This document shows positions 9,153 to 17,125 of a stretch of 64,000 bases of DNA, piece after piece. The stretch spans positions 1 to 64,000 of the forward strand of contig CAZFBD010000004.1 in assembly GCA_964517125.1 (NCBI GenBank), given 5' to 3'. Source of the DNA: SHLQ01 sp964517125. GTDB lineage: Bacteria; Actinomycetota; Acidimicrobiia; Acidimicrobiales; SHLQ01. A program made the position numbers and the translations under genes. Numbering within the stretch: position 1 is the stretch's first letter; every line of letters begins with the position of its first letter. The notes beneath the pieces are model-generated. The model made no database searches. It saw only the letters and a list, made by a program, of their open reading frames with translations, and was not told the DNA's origin.

Positions 9153-10444
9153 CCGACATGACCACCCACCCAACGCCGAACACCGATCGTCTCGCCGCCG
9201 CTCGCGACGAGTGGGTCGCATCCAGCGTGATCGGCCGTCCGTTCTTTGTGGAACGCGCCGAGGGCGCCCGCATCTGGGATGTCGACGGTCGGGAGTTCCT
9301 CGATTTCGTCGGCGGCATCGGCACCGCCAACCATGGCCACAGCAACCCCGAGGTCGTGGCGGCCATCAAGGAGCAGCTCGACAGTTACCTGCATCAGTGC
9401 TTCTCGCTTCACAGCTACGAGCCCTACATCGACGTCTGCCGCCTGCTGTGCGAATGCCACCCCGGCGACTTCGAGAAGAAGGCGTTCCTCGCCAACTCTG
9501 GTGCTGAAGCGGTCGAGAACGCCATCAAGATCGCCCGCTACTTCACAAAGCGCGACGGCATCATCTGCCTGGACAACGCCTTCCACGGCCGCACGCTGAT
9601 GACCATGACCCTCACCGCGAAGGTGAAGCCCTACAAGTTCGGCATGGGCCCGTTCGCTCCCGAGGTCTACCGGACCACCGGCCCGTACCCGTTCCGTGGC
9701 ATCTCATCCGATGACGCCATCGACGGGCTGCACCGGCTCTTCAAGAACCAGGTCGACCCGAGCAACGTCGCCGCCATCATCTACGAGCCGGTACAGGGCG
9801 AGGGCGGCTTCCTCCCGATGCCCGACGACTACCCGATGCGTCTCCAGGAGATCGCCGCCGAGCACGGCATCCTCATCATCGCCGACGAGGTGCAGTCCGG
9901 AATGGGCCGCACCGGCACCCCGGCCGCCGTCGAGCACTACGGGGTGAGCCCCGACCTGATGACGTGGGCCAAATCCATGGGTGGCGGTCTCCCGATCTCC
10001 GGTGTTTCCGGTCGTGCCGACGTCATGGACTGCGTGCACAAGGGCGGCATCGGTGGTACCTACGGCGGCAACCCGCTGTCGTGTGCCGCAGCCAAGGTCG
10101 CCATCAACCAGGTGCTCGACCCCAACTTCCAGGACTCGGCCAAGGCCCTCGGCGCTCGCATGCGAGCACGCCTCGACGGACTCGCCGAGCGCACCGACGC
10201 CATCGGCGAGGTCCGTGGCCTCGGCCCGATGCTGGGTATCGAACTCGTCGATGCCGACGGCAACCCCGATTCAGCGTCGACCGCCAGCGTGGTCAGTGCC
10301 GCATTCGACAAGGGCCTCATCCTCATGGGTGCGGGCGTGGACTCCAACGTGATCCGGGTGCTCGTTCCCCTCGTCGCCACCGAGGCCGACATCGAAGAGG
10401 GCATGGCCATCCTCGAGCAGTGCCTTTCGGACGTGAGCGCATGA
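9149..10444 (+). CDS. Class III aminotransferase (GABA aminotransferase-like)
   Basis: A 431-residue PLP enzyme of the omega-amino acid aminotransferase type. It shows the NSGAEAVENAIKIAR cofactor segment, the IIADEVQSG motif that binds the PLP pyridine nitrogen, and the Schiff-base Lys275 in TWAKSMGGG. It would move an omega-amino group to pyruvate or 2-oxoglutarate, giving a semialdehyde. It overlaps the P450 stop by 4 bases (ATGA) and the ferredoxin-ALDH start by 4 bases. Next to a gamma-glutamyl ligase and an aldehyde dehydrogenase, this resembles the later steps of amine and GABA catabolism. Substrate specificity is not shown by the sequence. Confidence 0.9.
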   Translation: MTDMTTHPTPNTDRLAAARDEWVASSVIGRPFFVERAEGARIWDVDGREFLDFVGGIGTANHGHSNPEVVAAIKEQLDSYLHQCFSLHSYEPYIDVCRLLCECHPGDFEKKAFLANSGAEAVENAIKIARYFTKRDGIICLDNAFHGRTLMTMTLTAKVKPYKFGMGPFAPEVYRTTGPYPFRGISSDDAIDGLHRLFKNQVDPSNVAAIIYEPVQGEGGFLPMPDDYPMRLQEIAAEHGILIIADEVQSGMGRTGTPAAVEHYGVSPDLMTWAKSMGGGLPISGVSGRADVMDCVHKGGIGGTYGGNPLSCAAAKVAINQVLDPNFQDSAKALGARMRARLDGLAERTDAIGEVRGLGPMLGIELVDADGNPDSASTASVVSAAFDKGLILMGAGVDSNVIRVLVPLVATEADIEEGMAILEQCLSDVSA

Positions 10445-12309
10445 GTGAAGAACTTGTCGCCGTTGCAGTGAACGCCGAGGTCTGCATCGGTTCCGGCCAA
10501 TGCGAGATGCTTGAAGAAGAGACGTTCTACGTGAACGAGGACACGGTCATCGCCGATGTCATCGGCACCGGTCAGCTGCCTCGTGCCCGAGCAGAGAAGT
10601 GTGTGGACACGTGCCCCGCTCAAGCGATCTCGATCGTCGAAGCCGCGGAAGCTGACGCCGAACCAGCGGGAGAAACGGTCAGCAGTCGGGTCGAGGAGCC
10701 GCTAGGCGACGGATCCCGACCCGCGGGAAAGGTGGTCAGCAGTCGGGTCGAGGAGCCGCCAGGCGACGGATCCCGACCCGCGGGAAAGGTGGTCAGCAGT
10801 CGGGTCGAGGAGCCGCCAGGCGACGGATCCCGACCCGCGGGAAAGGTGGAAACCTACGACAACTGGATCGATGGTGCGTTCGTGCCGCCGGCCAATGGCG
10901 CGCGTATGGCCACGACCAACCCGTACACGGGTGAGGCATGGGCCGAGGTTGCCGATGATCCGGCAGCCGTCGATGCTGCCGTCGCCGCAGCTCGACACGC
11001 ATTCGAGGACGGCCCGTGGGCAACCATGCCGGCTCGGGAGCGAGCCGGTCTCATGCGCAAGCTCGGTGAGCTCCTCACCCGCGACGCTGAGGCGCTCGCC
11101 CAGGTCGAAACGCGGGACAACGGCAAGATCATCCGGGAGACGACCGCACAGGCCAGGAGCCTCGAGAGCTACCTCGATTACTTCGCCGGCATGACGGACA
11201 AGATCGTCGGCCAGCAGATCCCCAGCCCAGCACCGAACTTTCTTGTCTACACCGAGCGGATTCCCAAGGGTGTCGTCGGTGCGATCATCCCGTGGAACTC
11301 TCCACTGGCTCTGCTCACCTGGAAGCTCGGTCCGCTCCTGGCCGCAGGCTGCACCGCCGTGGTGAAACCCTCCGACATCACGCCGGTCACGGCACTGCTG
11401 CTGGCCGAGCGTGCCGCCGAGGCCGGCATCCCGCCGGGCGTCATCAACATAGTCACCGGTGGTGCCGAGGTCGGCGCCGCAATCACCTCGCATCCGGACA
11501 TCGACAAGATCACCTTCACCGGTGGAGGAGCGACCGCACGTCACGTGGCCCGGGCGGCAGCCGAGAACCTCACGCCGACGGTGCTGGAGCTCGGAGGCAA
11601 GTCTCCGCAGATCCTGTTCGCCGATGCCGACCCCGAGGCCGCCACAAACGGTCTGCTCGCCGGGATCTTCGCGGCCAGCGGTCAGACGTGTGTTGCCGGA
11701 AGCCGGGCGTACATCCATGAGGACATCGCGGAGGACATCATTGGCCGCCTTGTCGCCCGAGCCGGGCAGCTCGTCATGGGCGACCCGAGCGACGTTGCCA
11801 CCGAGATGGGCCCAGCCGCGTCCGATGGCCAGCGGGATCGAATCCTCGCGATGATCGACAAGGCTCGGGAGGAGGGCGCAACGATCGCTGCTGGCGGCGT
11901 TGTGGACCCGGATCTCGGCGGCCGGTTCGTGCGGCCCACGATCATCACCGACGTCGACAATCTCACCACGATCGTGCGGGAAGAGGTCTTCGGGCCGGTG
12001 CTCACGATCATGACCTTCCGCGACGAGGACGAGGTCGTGAAGCTGGCCAACGACTCCGACTACGGCCTGGCTGCCGGCGTGTGGACCACCGACATTCGTC
12101 TCGGCCATCGCATGGCCCGCAAGCTCCACGTCGGCACGGTCTGGATCAACACCTATCGCAACGTCAGCTACATGGCGCCGTTCGGTGGCTTCAAGCAGAG
12201 CGGCTACGGCAAGGACAACGGCCTCGAAGCGCTCGACGGGTTCCTGCAGACGAAGACGGTCTGGGTGGAGCTCGAAGGGGTGACCCGCGATCCGTTTGTG
12301 ATCGGCTGA
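10441..12309 (+). CDS. Ferredoxin-aldehyde dehydrogenase fusion with a repeat linker
   Basis: A 622-residue protein. Residues 1-~65 are a 3Fe-4S type ferredoxin of the kind that serves actinobacterial P450s: Cys15 and Cys21 in CIGSGQC, then Cys54 and Cys58 in KCVDTCPAQAI. Residues ~66-135 are three copies of a 19-residue repeat (VVSSRVEEPPGDGSRPAGK). From ~136 it is a full-length NAD(P)-dependent aldehyde dehydrogenase with Glu383 (LELGGK) and nucleophile Cys417 (SGQTCVAG). The domains are normally separate genes. A GTG at 10846 could start the dehydrogenase alone, but no well-spaced ribosome site precedes it. The ferredoxin probably feeds the P450 at 7896. Confidence 0.88.
   Translation: MSEELVAVAVNAEVCIGSGQCEMLEEETFYVNEDTVIADVIGTGQLPRARAEKCVDTCPAQAISIVEAAEADAEPAGETVSSRVEEPLGDGSRPAGKVVSSRVEEPPGDGSRPAGKVVSSRVEEPPGDGSRPAGKVETYDNWIDGAFVPPANGARMATTNPYTGEAWAEVADDPAAVDAAVAAARHAFEDGPWATMPARERAGLMRKLGELLTRDAEALAQVETRDNGKIIRETTAQARSLESYLDYFAGMTDKIVGQQIPSPAPNFLVYTERIPKGVVGAIIPWNSPLALLTWKLGPLLAAGCTAVVKPSDITPVTALLLAERAAEAGIPPGVINIVTGGAEVGAAITSHPDIDKITFTGGGATARHVARAAAENLTPTVLELGGKSPQILFADADPEAATNGLLAGIFAASGQTCVAGSRAYIHEDIAEDIIGRLVARAGQLVMGDPSDVATEMGPAASDGQRDRILAMIDKAREEGATIAAGGVVDPDLGGRFVRPTIITDVDNLTTIVREEVFGPVLTIMTFRDEDEVVKLANDSDYGLAAGVWTTDIRLGHRMARKLHVGTVWINTYRNVSYMAPFGGFKQSGYGKDNGLEALDGFLQTKTVWVELEGVTRDPFVIG
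10681..10851 (+). repeat. Three-copy 57-bp in-frame tandem repeat
   Basis: Copies at 10681-10737, 10738-10794 and 10795-10851. Copies 1 and 2 differ at one base, and copy 3 differs from copy 2 only in its last two bases. A degenerate tail of a further copy precedes the first. The period is a multiple of three, so the array adds 19 residues per copy to the ferredoxin-ALDH linker without breaking the frame. Each unit also contains GTCGGG and CCCGAC, which could pair. Near-identity at the DNA level implies recent expansion. Confidence 0.97.
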
Positions 12310-12316
12310 GTCCGGC

Positions 12317-13090
12317 ATGACCGGCGACCCGGCCTTCGACCTGACCGGTCGGCGGGCAGTAGTGACGGGCGCTTCCACGGGAATCGGCGCGGCGATCGCC
12401 GCCCGGTTCGCGATGGCCGGAGCCGACGTCCTCGCTGTGTCGCGCAGCGGCAACGCCCCCGAAGCGTCTGGGGCCGGATCGGTTCACAGACACGCGGCCG
12501 ATCTCACCGATTCCGAGGCGCTCGACGCTGTCATCCCCGCGGCGATCGACCGACTCGGAGGCCTCGACATCCTCGTGAACAACGCCGGGCTCGGCGCCTT
12601 CGTGGACCTCCCAGACGTGGACCGCTCGCACTTCGACACGATGGTTGGCCTCAACCTGTGGGCTCCGCTGCGGCTCTGCCAACGCGCTCATCCACACCTG
12701 GCCGCGTCCTCCGAAGCCGCCGTCGTCATGATCGGCTCCATCGACGCCATCAGGCCCTCCGGGGGAGCAGCCGTCTACGGCGCCACGAAGGCTGGCCTCA
12801 TGGGAATCACTGTGGCCTTGGCCCGCGAGTGGGCCGATGACGGCATTCGGATCAACCAGATCAACCCGGGCATCATCGATACCCCAATGGCGGCCGACGC
12901 CATCGATGGGCTGTCCGGGTCGGGGGTCCGCTACAACATCGCTGGTCGGCCAGGCACGGGCGACGAAATCGCGGCGCAGGCGCACTACCTGGTCGCTCCT
13001 GCGGGGCGCTTCGCCACCGGCAGATCGTTCGAGATCGATGGCGGAGCGTTGAGCCTGGGGCCATTCGACGCGTTCCCCGACACCGACTGA
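12317..13090 (+). CDS. Short-chain dehydrogenase/reductase
   Basis: A 257-residue classical SDR: cofactor motif TGASTGIG near residues 16-23, NNAG near 95-98, a catalytic Ser in MIGSIDA and the YGATK pair (Tyr, Lys) near 154-158. It is an NAD(P)-dependent oxidoreductase for an alcohol or ketone. It starts 7 bases after the ferredoxin-ALDH stop and is the last gene of the left operon; the next gene has its own 85-base upstream gap. An SDR in an operon with acyl-CoA dehydrogenase could act on a hydroxyacyl intermediate. The substrate is unknown. Confidence 0.88.
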   Translation: MTGDPAFDLTGRRAVVTGASTGIGAAIAARFAMAGADVLAVSRSGNAPEASGAGSVHRHAADLTDSEALDAVIPAAIDRLGGLDILVNNAGLGAFVDLPDVDRSHFDTMVGLNLWAPLRLCQRAHPHLAASSEAAVVMIGSIDAIRPSGGAAVYGATKAGLMGITVALAREWADDGIRINQINPGIIDTPMAADAIDGLSGSGVRYNIAGRPGTGDEIAAQAHYLVAPAGRFATGRSFEIDGGALSLGPFDAFPDTD

Positions 13091-13175
13091 TCCCGGCCGC
13101 CCTTCGTCGACATCGCATCCAGCGATTCCTCATCGCCCGCAGCGCTTCCACGCATCGGCGGTAGGTTTGAACGCC

Positions 13176-15272
13176 ATGTCCGATTCGGTCGACGTCCCCA
13201 AACATCCCGACCACGACGCCGAACAGGCCTACGTTCACGCGGCCCGAGAGGCATTGCTCGGCATGCAGGAGCGGGCTGCGGCCACGCTCGAGTTCGGTGA
13301 TCGCGCCGTTGCCGAGGAGAACACGGTCGAAGCGCGCATCGCCCGAGCGCATCTGCGGGATCGGACCGAGTCGCTACAACTCGGCGACACCACGCTGGCG
13401 TTCGGACGCATCGACGAGGATCCGCTCCTCGCCGACGGCGACACCTGGTATGTGGGCCGGCGCCACATCGAGAACGAAGACACCGAACCGGTCGTCGTCG
13501 ACTGGCGTGTGCCCGTTGCGATTCCCTTCTACCGGGCCACCGCCGCCGATCCGCAGGGGCTTGCGCTCCGGCGACGGTTCACGCTTTCGGGCGATGAGCT
13601 GGTGGCATTGTTTGACGAGAATCTCGACGATCCCGAGTCGGTGGTGGGCGCTGGTCTGCCGGACCCACTGCTCGCCGAGGTTGAAAAGTCCCGCACTGGC
13701 GAGATGAGCGACATCGTCGCCACCATTGCCGCCGAGCAGGATGAGATCATCCGAGCGCCGCTTGCCGAATGCCTCATCGTGCAGGGAGGGCCGGGTACCG
13801 GAAAGACCGCCGTTGGTCTGCACCGAGCCGCATTCCTTTTGTTCGAACACCGGATCGAGCTGAGCACCGACCGTGTGCTCGTCGTGGGCCCGAACAAGAT
13901 GTTCCTTCGGTACGTCGGCAATGTGCTTCCGTCACTCGGCGAAACTGCAGTGAGCCAGGCGACCGTGCAATCGCTCCTCGATGTGAAGTACCGCGTGCGA
14001 GGCGAAGACAGCCCGGCGGCCCACATCCTGAAGGGCGAACTGCGGATGGCCGAGGTCATCCGGGCCGCTGCTCTCGACAAACTCAAGCTCCCTACCGAGC
14101 CGACCCGTCTGCCAGTCGGCGCCCGGTCGGTGGTGCTGACGCCCGAACAGGTCGCGTCAGCACAGACGGCAGCACTGGCCCGATCGGTGCCGCTGAACAG
14201 CGCCCGGTCCATCTTCAGCCAGGTGCTCTTGCGAGAAGCCAAGCAGAACCTGGCAGATCTCGGCATGGATGAACCAGCCATCGACGCCGGCATCGATTCG
14301 CTTCGCCGAGGCGACGATCTCAAGAAGCTTGTTGCCCGGTGTTGGCCCAACCTGGGCGCCACCACGCTTGTGCAGTCCATCCTGAGCAACGCCGCACTGC
14401 TGAAACGGGTCACCGCCCAAACGCTCACGGACGACGAACGCTCGCTTCTCCACCGGAAGGCGCCATCGAAGGGTGCCGATCCGGAGTGGACGCTGGCGGA
14501 CCTGGCGCTGCTCGATGAAGCCAACGCGCTTTGCGCAGGCGTGAGCCTTGAGTACGGCCATGTGGTTGTCGACGAGGCGCAGGACCTGAGCTCCATGGCG
14601 CTCCGGGTGGTCGGCCGGCGAGCGAGAAAGGGGTCGATCACCATCCTTGGCGACATCGCCCAGGCGACTGCGCCGGGAGCCCAGGAGAGCTGGGACGATG
14701 TGGTGGAAGCGCTCGGGGTCGACCCCGAACAGACCAGCGTTCGCCAAAGCGAATTGACCGTCGGCTATCGAGTTCCGGGGCCACTGCTGGACTTCGCGAA
14801 TCAGCTCCTGCCTGTGACCGCTCCCGACATCACCCCGTCGACTTCCGTTCGCCACGGTGGGCCCGGCCCAGCGGTGGTTTCTGTCGGGATCGACGAGCTG
14901 GCTGCGGCTGTCGTCGGTTCGGTCGGCGAGCTCTCGTCGGAGTTCCAGACCACCGGTGTCATTGTGCCGACACCGCTCTTTGGTGACGTGTTCGCAGCCC
15001 TCGTCGACGCCGGGCTCGATCCGGTGGACACCACTCGGTCACAGACCCTCGGTGCTGCCTTGTCGGTCGTTGATGCGTCGGTTGCCAAGGGCCTCGAGTT
15101 CGACGCGGTGGTCGTCGTGGAACCGGGCGACTTTCCTGCCTTGCATGCAGACGAATTGACTGGCCTTCGCCTTCTGTACATCGCGCTCACCCGAGCGGTG
15201 CAGCGTCTGACGATCGTGCACACCACGCCGTTCCCCCCGGCGCTTCAGCTGCTTGCCTCGAACCCTTCCTGA
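13176..15272 (+). CDS. HelD-like UvrD/Rep-family ATPase (RNA polymerase-associated)
   Basis: A 698-residue superfamily 1 type ATPase. It has an N-terminal helical hairpin region, Walker A GGPGTGKT at 204-211, Walker B VVVDEAQDLS and a C-terminal LLYIALTRAVQRL motif. The N-terminal arm and the VVVDWRVPVAIPFYRA segment are typical of HelD, which dislodges RNA polymerase from DNA; some actinobacterial relatives (HelR) protect polymerase from rifamycins. The ATG at 13176 is preferred over a TTG nine bases upstream because an AGG lies about 10 bases before it. It is convergent with the marR gene, with only 4 bases between the stops. Confidence 0.85.
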   Translation: MSDSVDVPKHPDHDAEQAYVHAAREALLGMQERAAATLEFGDRAVAEENTVEARIARAHLRDRTESLQLGDTTLAFGRIDEDPLLADGDTWYVGRRHIENEDTEPVVVDWRVPVAIPFYRATAADPQGLALRRRFTLSGDELVALFDENLDDPESVVGAGLPDPLLAEVEKSRTGEMSDIVATIAAEQDEIIRAPLAECLIVQGGPGTGKTAVGLHRAAFLLFEHRIELSTDRVLVVGPNKMFLRYVGNVLPSLGETAVSQATVQSLLDVKYRVRGEDSPAAHILKGELRMAEVIRAAALDKLKLPTEPTRLPVGARSVVLTPEQVASAQTAALARSVPLNSARSIFSQVLLREAKQNLADLGMDEPAIDAGIDSLRRGDDLKKLVARCWPNLGATTLVQSILSNAALLKRVTAQTLTDDERSLLHRKAPSKGADPEWTLADLALLDEANALCAGVSLEYGHVVVDEAQDLSSMALRVVGRRARKGSITILGDIAQATAPGAQESWDDVVEALGVDPEQTSVRQSELTVGYRVPGPLLDFANQLLPVTAPDITPSTSVRHGGPGPAVVSVGIDELAAAVVGSVGELSSEFQTTGVIVPTPLFGDVFAALVDAGLDPVDTTRSQTLGAALSVVDASVAKGLEFDAVVVVEPGDFPALHADELTGLRLLYIALTRAVQRLTIVHTTPFPPALQLLASNPS

Positions 15273-15276
15273 AGGG

Positions 15277-15807
15277 TCAGGGCGCCTCGTCTGCCGGCGG
15301 CCGGAGAATCACGAGCTGGAGCAGGTCGCCCAACTGGGTTGTGGCATCGGGGGACAGGTCGGCGAAGAGGTTCTGAGACCATGCGTGGAACCGGGGGTAG
15401 AACTCGCCGAAGGTCTCATGGCCATCGTCGGTGAGGCGCACCATGACGCGACGGCCATCGTTCGGGTCCCGCCGACTCTCCACATAGCCCTGGCGTTCCA
15501 GCCCTTTGCGAACGCCGGTGACGGTGCCGGGGGTGAGTGCAACCTCGCTGGCGAGTTGGGTTGCATCCATCTCTCCCCAAACCCACAACACCCACATTGA
15601 GGTGAACGCACTCCAGGAGAGGCCCAGTTCGGTCAGCATCTCCCGTTCGGCCCGCCGGCTCACGACGCTGGCGGCTCGGTACAGGTTGGAGATGGCCCGC
15701 TGTACTTCGATGTCGACGGGAGTGTCAGCGAGCCGTTGGCGGATGTCGGCCTCGGCGGAGCTGAGTGCGTCGGGATCGAACTCGTGTGGCACGGGCAAAC
15801 GATACAT
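15277..15807 (-). CDS. MarR-family transcriptional repressor (first paralogue)
   Basis: A 176-residue winged-helix regulator. The core is SNLYRAASVVSRRAERE, then WVLWVWGEMDATQLA, with the recognition helix around TPGTVTGVRKGLE and the wing RRDPNDGRRVMVRLT. It is clearly paralogous to the MarR at 26545. It is divergent from the P450 at 15890; the 82-base gap contains a perfect 22-bp palindrome that is its likely operator. The start at 15807 (MYRLPVPHEFD) is chosen because further upstream codons would cross that operator. It probably represses the P450-CoA enzyme operon until a small aromatic or acyl ligand binds. Confidence 0.88.
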   Translation of the reverse strand: MYRLPVPHEFDPDALSSAEADIRQRLADTPVDIEVQRAISNLYRAASVVSRRAEREMLTELGLSWSAFTSMWVLWVWGEMDATQLASEVALTPGTVTGVRKGLERQGYVESRRDPNDGRRVMVRLTDDGHETFGEFYPRFHAWSQNLFADLSPDATTQLGDLLQLVILRPPADEAP

Positions 15808-15830
15808 CGGGTGTGCTGGTGGCACGGGTG

Positions 15831-15859
15831 TTGACAGTACTTTGGGTCCAAAGTACTTT
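15831..15859 (+). promoter_or_regulatory. Promoter of the P450 operon covered by the palindrome
   Basis: A consensus -35 TTGACA at 15831-15836 is followed, after 17 bases, by TACTTT at 15854-15859 as a weak -10. The 22-bp palindrome fills exactly the space from the last -35 base to the middle of the -10, so a bound repressor would block RNA polymerase. The GTG start of the P450 is about 30 bases downstream. The assignment is by eye. Confidence 0.6.
15836..15857. promoter_or_regulatory. Perfect 22-bp palindrome, probable MarR operator
   Basis: A 10-bp arm AGTACTTTGG, a 2-bp centre (GT) and the exact reverse complement of the arm. It lies in the only gap between marR and the divergent P450 gene. 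The inner core TTTGG-NN-CC(A/G)AA recurs in the two palindromes next to the second marR. Confidence 0.85.
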
Positions 15860-15889
15860 TGCACATGTGCAGACGAGAGTCGACATCCC

Positions 15890-17125
15890 GTGACCGCAAT
15901 CGCACCCATCGACCTGCACGACGCAGAAGCGTTTTCCCGCGGCATTCCCCACGAAGCCTTCGCCCACATGCGGGCGACGCCCGGACTCACCTGGATGCCG
16001 GACGCTGACGACACTCGGGGCTTCTGGTCGGTGACGCGACACGCCGACCTCGTCACGGTCTCCAGGGACACCTCCACCTACTCCTCGGGCGCCGGCCACA
16101 TCCAGATCTACGACATCGACGACGACGCACTCGCTGCTCGCGCATCGATGATCGACATGGATCCGCCGATGCACACCCGGCTCCGTCGGCTGGTCAGCTC
16201 TGCATTCACGCCCCGGCACGTGCAGAACTACAAGGCGTCCATTCGCTCCCGGGTCAATGGGTGCCTCGATCGGCTGCAAGCCGAGGGTGGGGGAAATTGG
16301 GTCGATCTCGTCGCCAAACCCATACCGATCGGTGTCATCTGCGACCTCATGGGTGTGCCCGCCGACGACCACGACTTCCTGATTGGACTCACCGACCATC
16401 TCGTCGCCGGGACCGGCGGAGAACCCCTGGAGCCGGGGGCCTACGGCAACACCACACCGTTGCGATTGCTGCCGTTCAACAGTCCGGCCGCCTTTGCCAT
16501 GTCGAACTACGCAGCCGAACTGTTCGAACGTCGGCGACGTGAGCCCGGCGACGACCTCATGAGCAAGTTGATCGAGGCCGAGATCGACGGCGAACAGCTG
16601 ACCACAGAAGAGCTCGCCAACTTCTTCCGGCTCATGATCTTCGCCGGCAACGAGACCACACGATCCTCGATGGCACACCTTGCGCTGCACATACAGCAAT
16701 TCCCCGAGGCGTTCGAGGCCGTCCGCAAGGACCGCTCGTTGCTCTCTGCGCTCACCGACGAAGTGATTCGCTACTCCAGTGCCATCCTCTACTTCCGTCG
16801 TACGGTCATGGCACCCACCGAGCTCGCTGGCACGATGTTGTCGACGGGGGACAAGGTGGTCATGTGGTACTGCTCCGCAAACTTCGACGAGACACAGTTC
16901 CCGAATGCCCACGAGTTCCGGGTCGACCGTCCACCCGTCCCGCCCCATGTGGCCTTCGGAGGAGGCGGAGCCCACTTCTGTCTCGGGGCATCGCTCGCTC
17001 GTCTGGAAATCGCCGAGCTGATCGACGAACTACTCGACCGGCACCTGTCCCTGCAGGTCGGCGAGCCCACGTTCACGGAGTCCAACTTCGTGAACGGGAT
17101 CGAGCACCTGGATGTGCAGCTCTGA
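15890..17125 (+). CDS. Cytochrome P450
   Basis: A 411-residue P450 paralogous to the one at 7896: shared HTRLRRLVSSAFTPRHV, LPFNSPAA, I-helix AGNETTRS and heme loop FGGGGAHFCLG with thiolate Cys364. The GTG start at 15890 is the first plausible start after the operator/promoter; codons upstream in frame run through the palindrome. It is the first gene of an operon with a TPR protein, an acyl-CoA dehydrogenase homologue and a CoA-transferase, apparently under the adjacent MarR. No ferredoxin gene is in this operon, so electrons must come from elsewhere. The substrate is unknown; an organosulfur or acyl side chain is possible from the neighbours. Confidence 0.92.
   Translation: MTAIAPIDLHDAEAFSRGIPHEAFAHMRATPGLTWMPDADDTRGFWSVTRHADLVTVSRDTSTYSSGAGHIQIYDIDDDALAARASMIDMDPPMHTRLRRLVSSAFTPRHVQNYKASIRSRVNGCLDRLQAEGGGNWVDLVAKPIPIGVICDLMGVPADDHDFLIGLTDHLVAGTGGEPLEPGAYGNTTPLRLLPFNSPAAFAMSNYAAELFERRRREPGDDLMSKLIEAEIDGEQLTTEELANFFRLMIFAGNETTRSSMAHLALHIQQFPEAFEAVRKDRSLLSALTDEVIRYSSAILYFRRTVMAPTELAGTMLSTGDKVVMWYCSANFDETQFPNAHEFRVDRPPVPPHVAFGGGGAHFCLGASLARLEIAELIDELLDRHLSLQVGEPTFTESNFVNGIEHLDVQL

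Noticed and set aside
10681..10851. CRISPR-like direct repeats
   Set aside because: The 57-bp units are contiguous with no spacers and stay in the reading frame of a real protein, and no cas genes are present.
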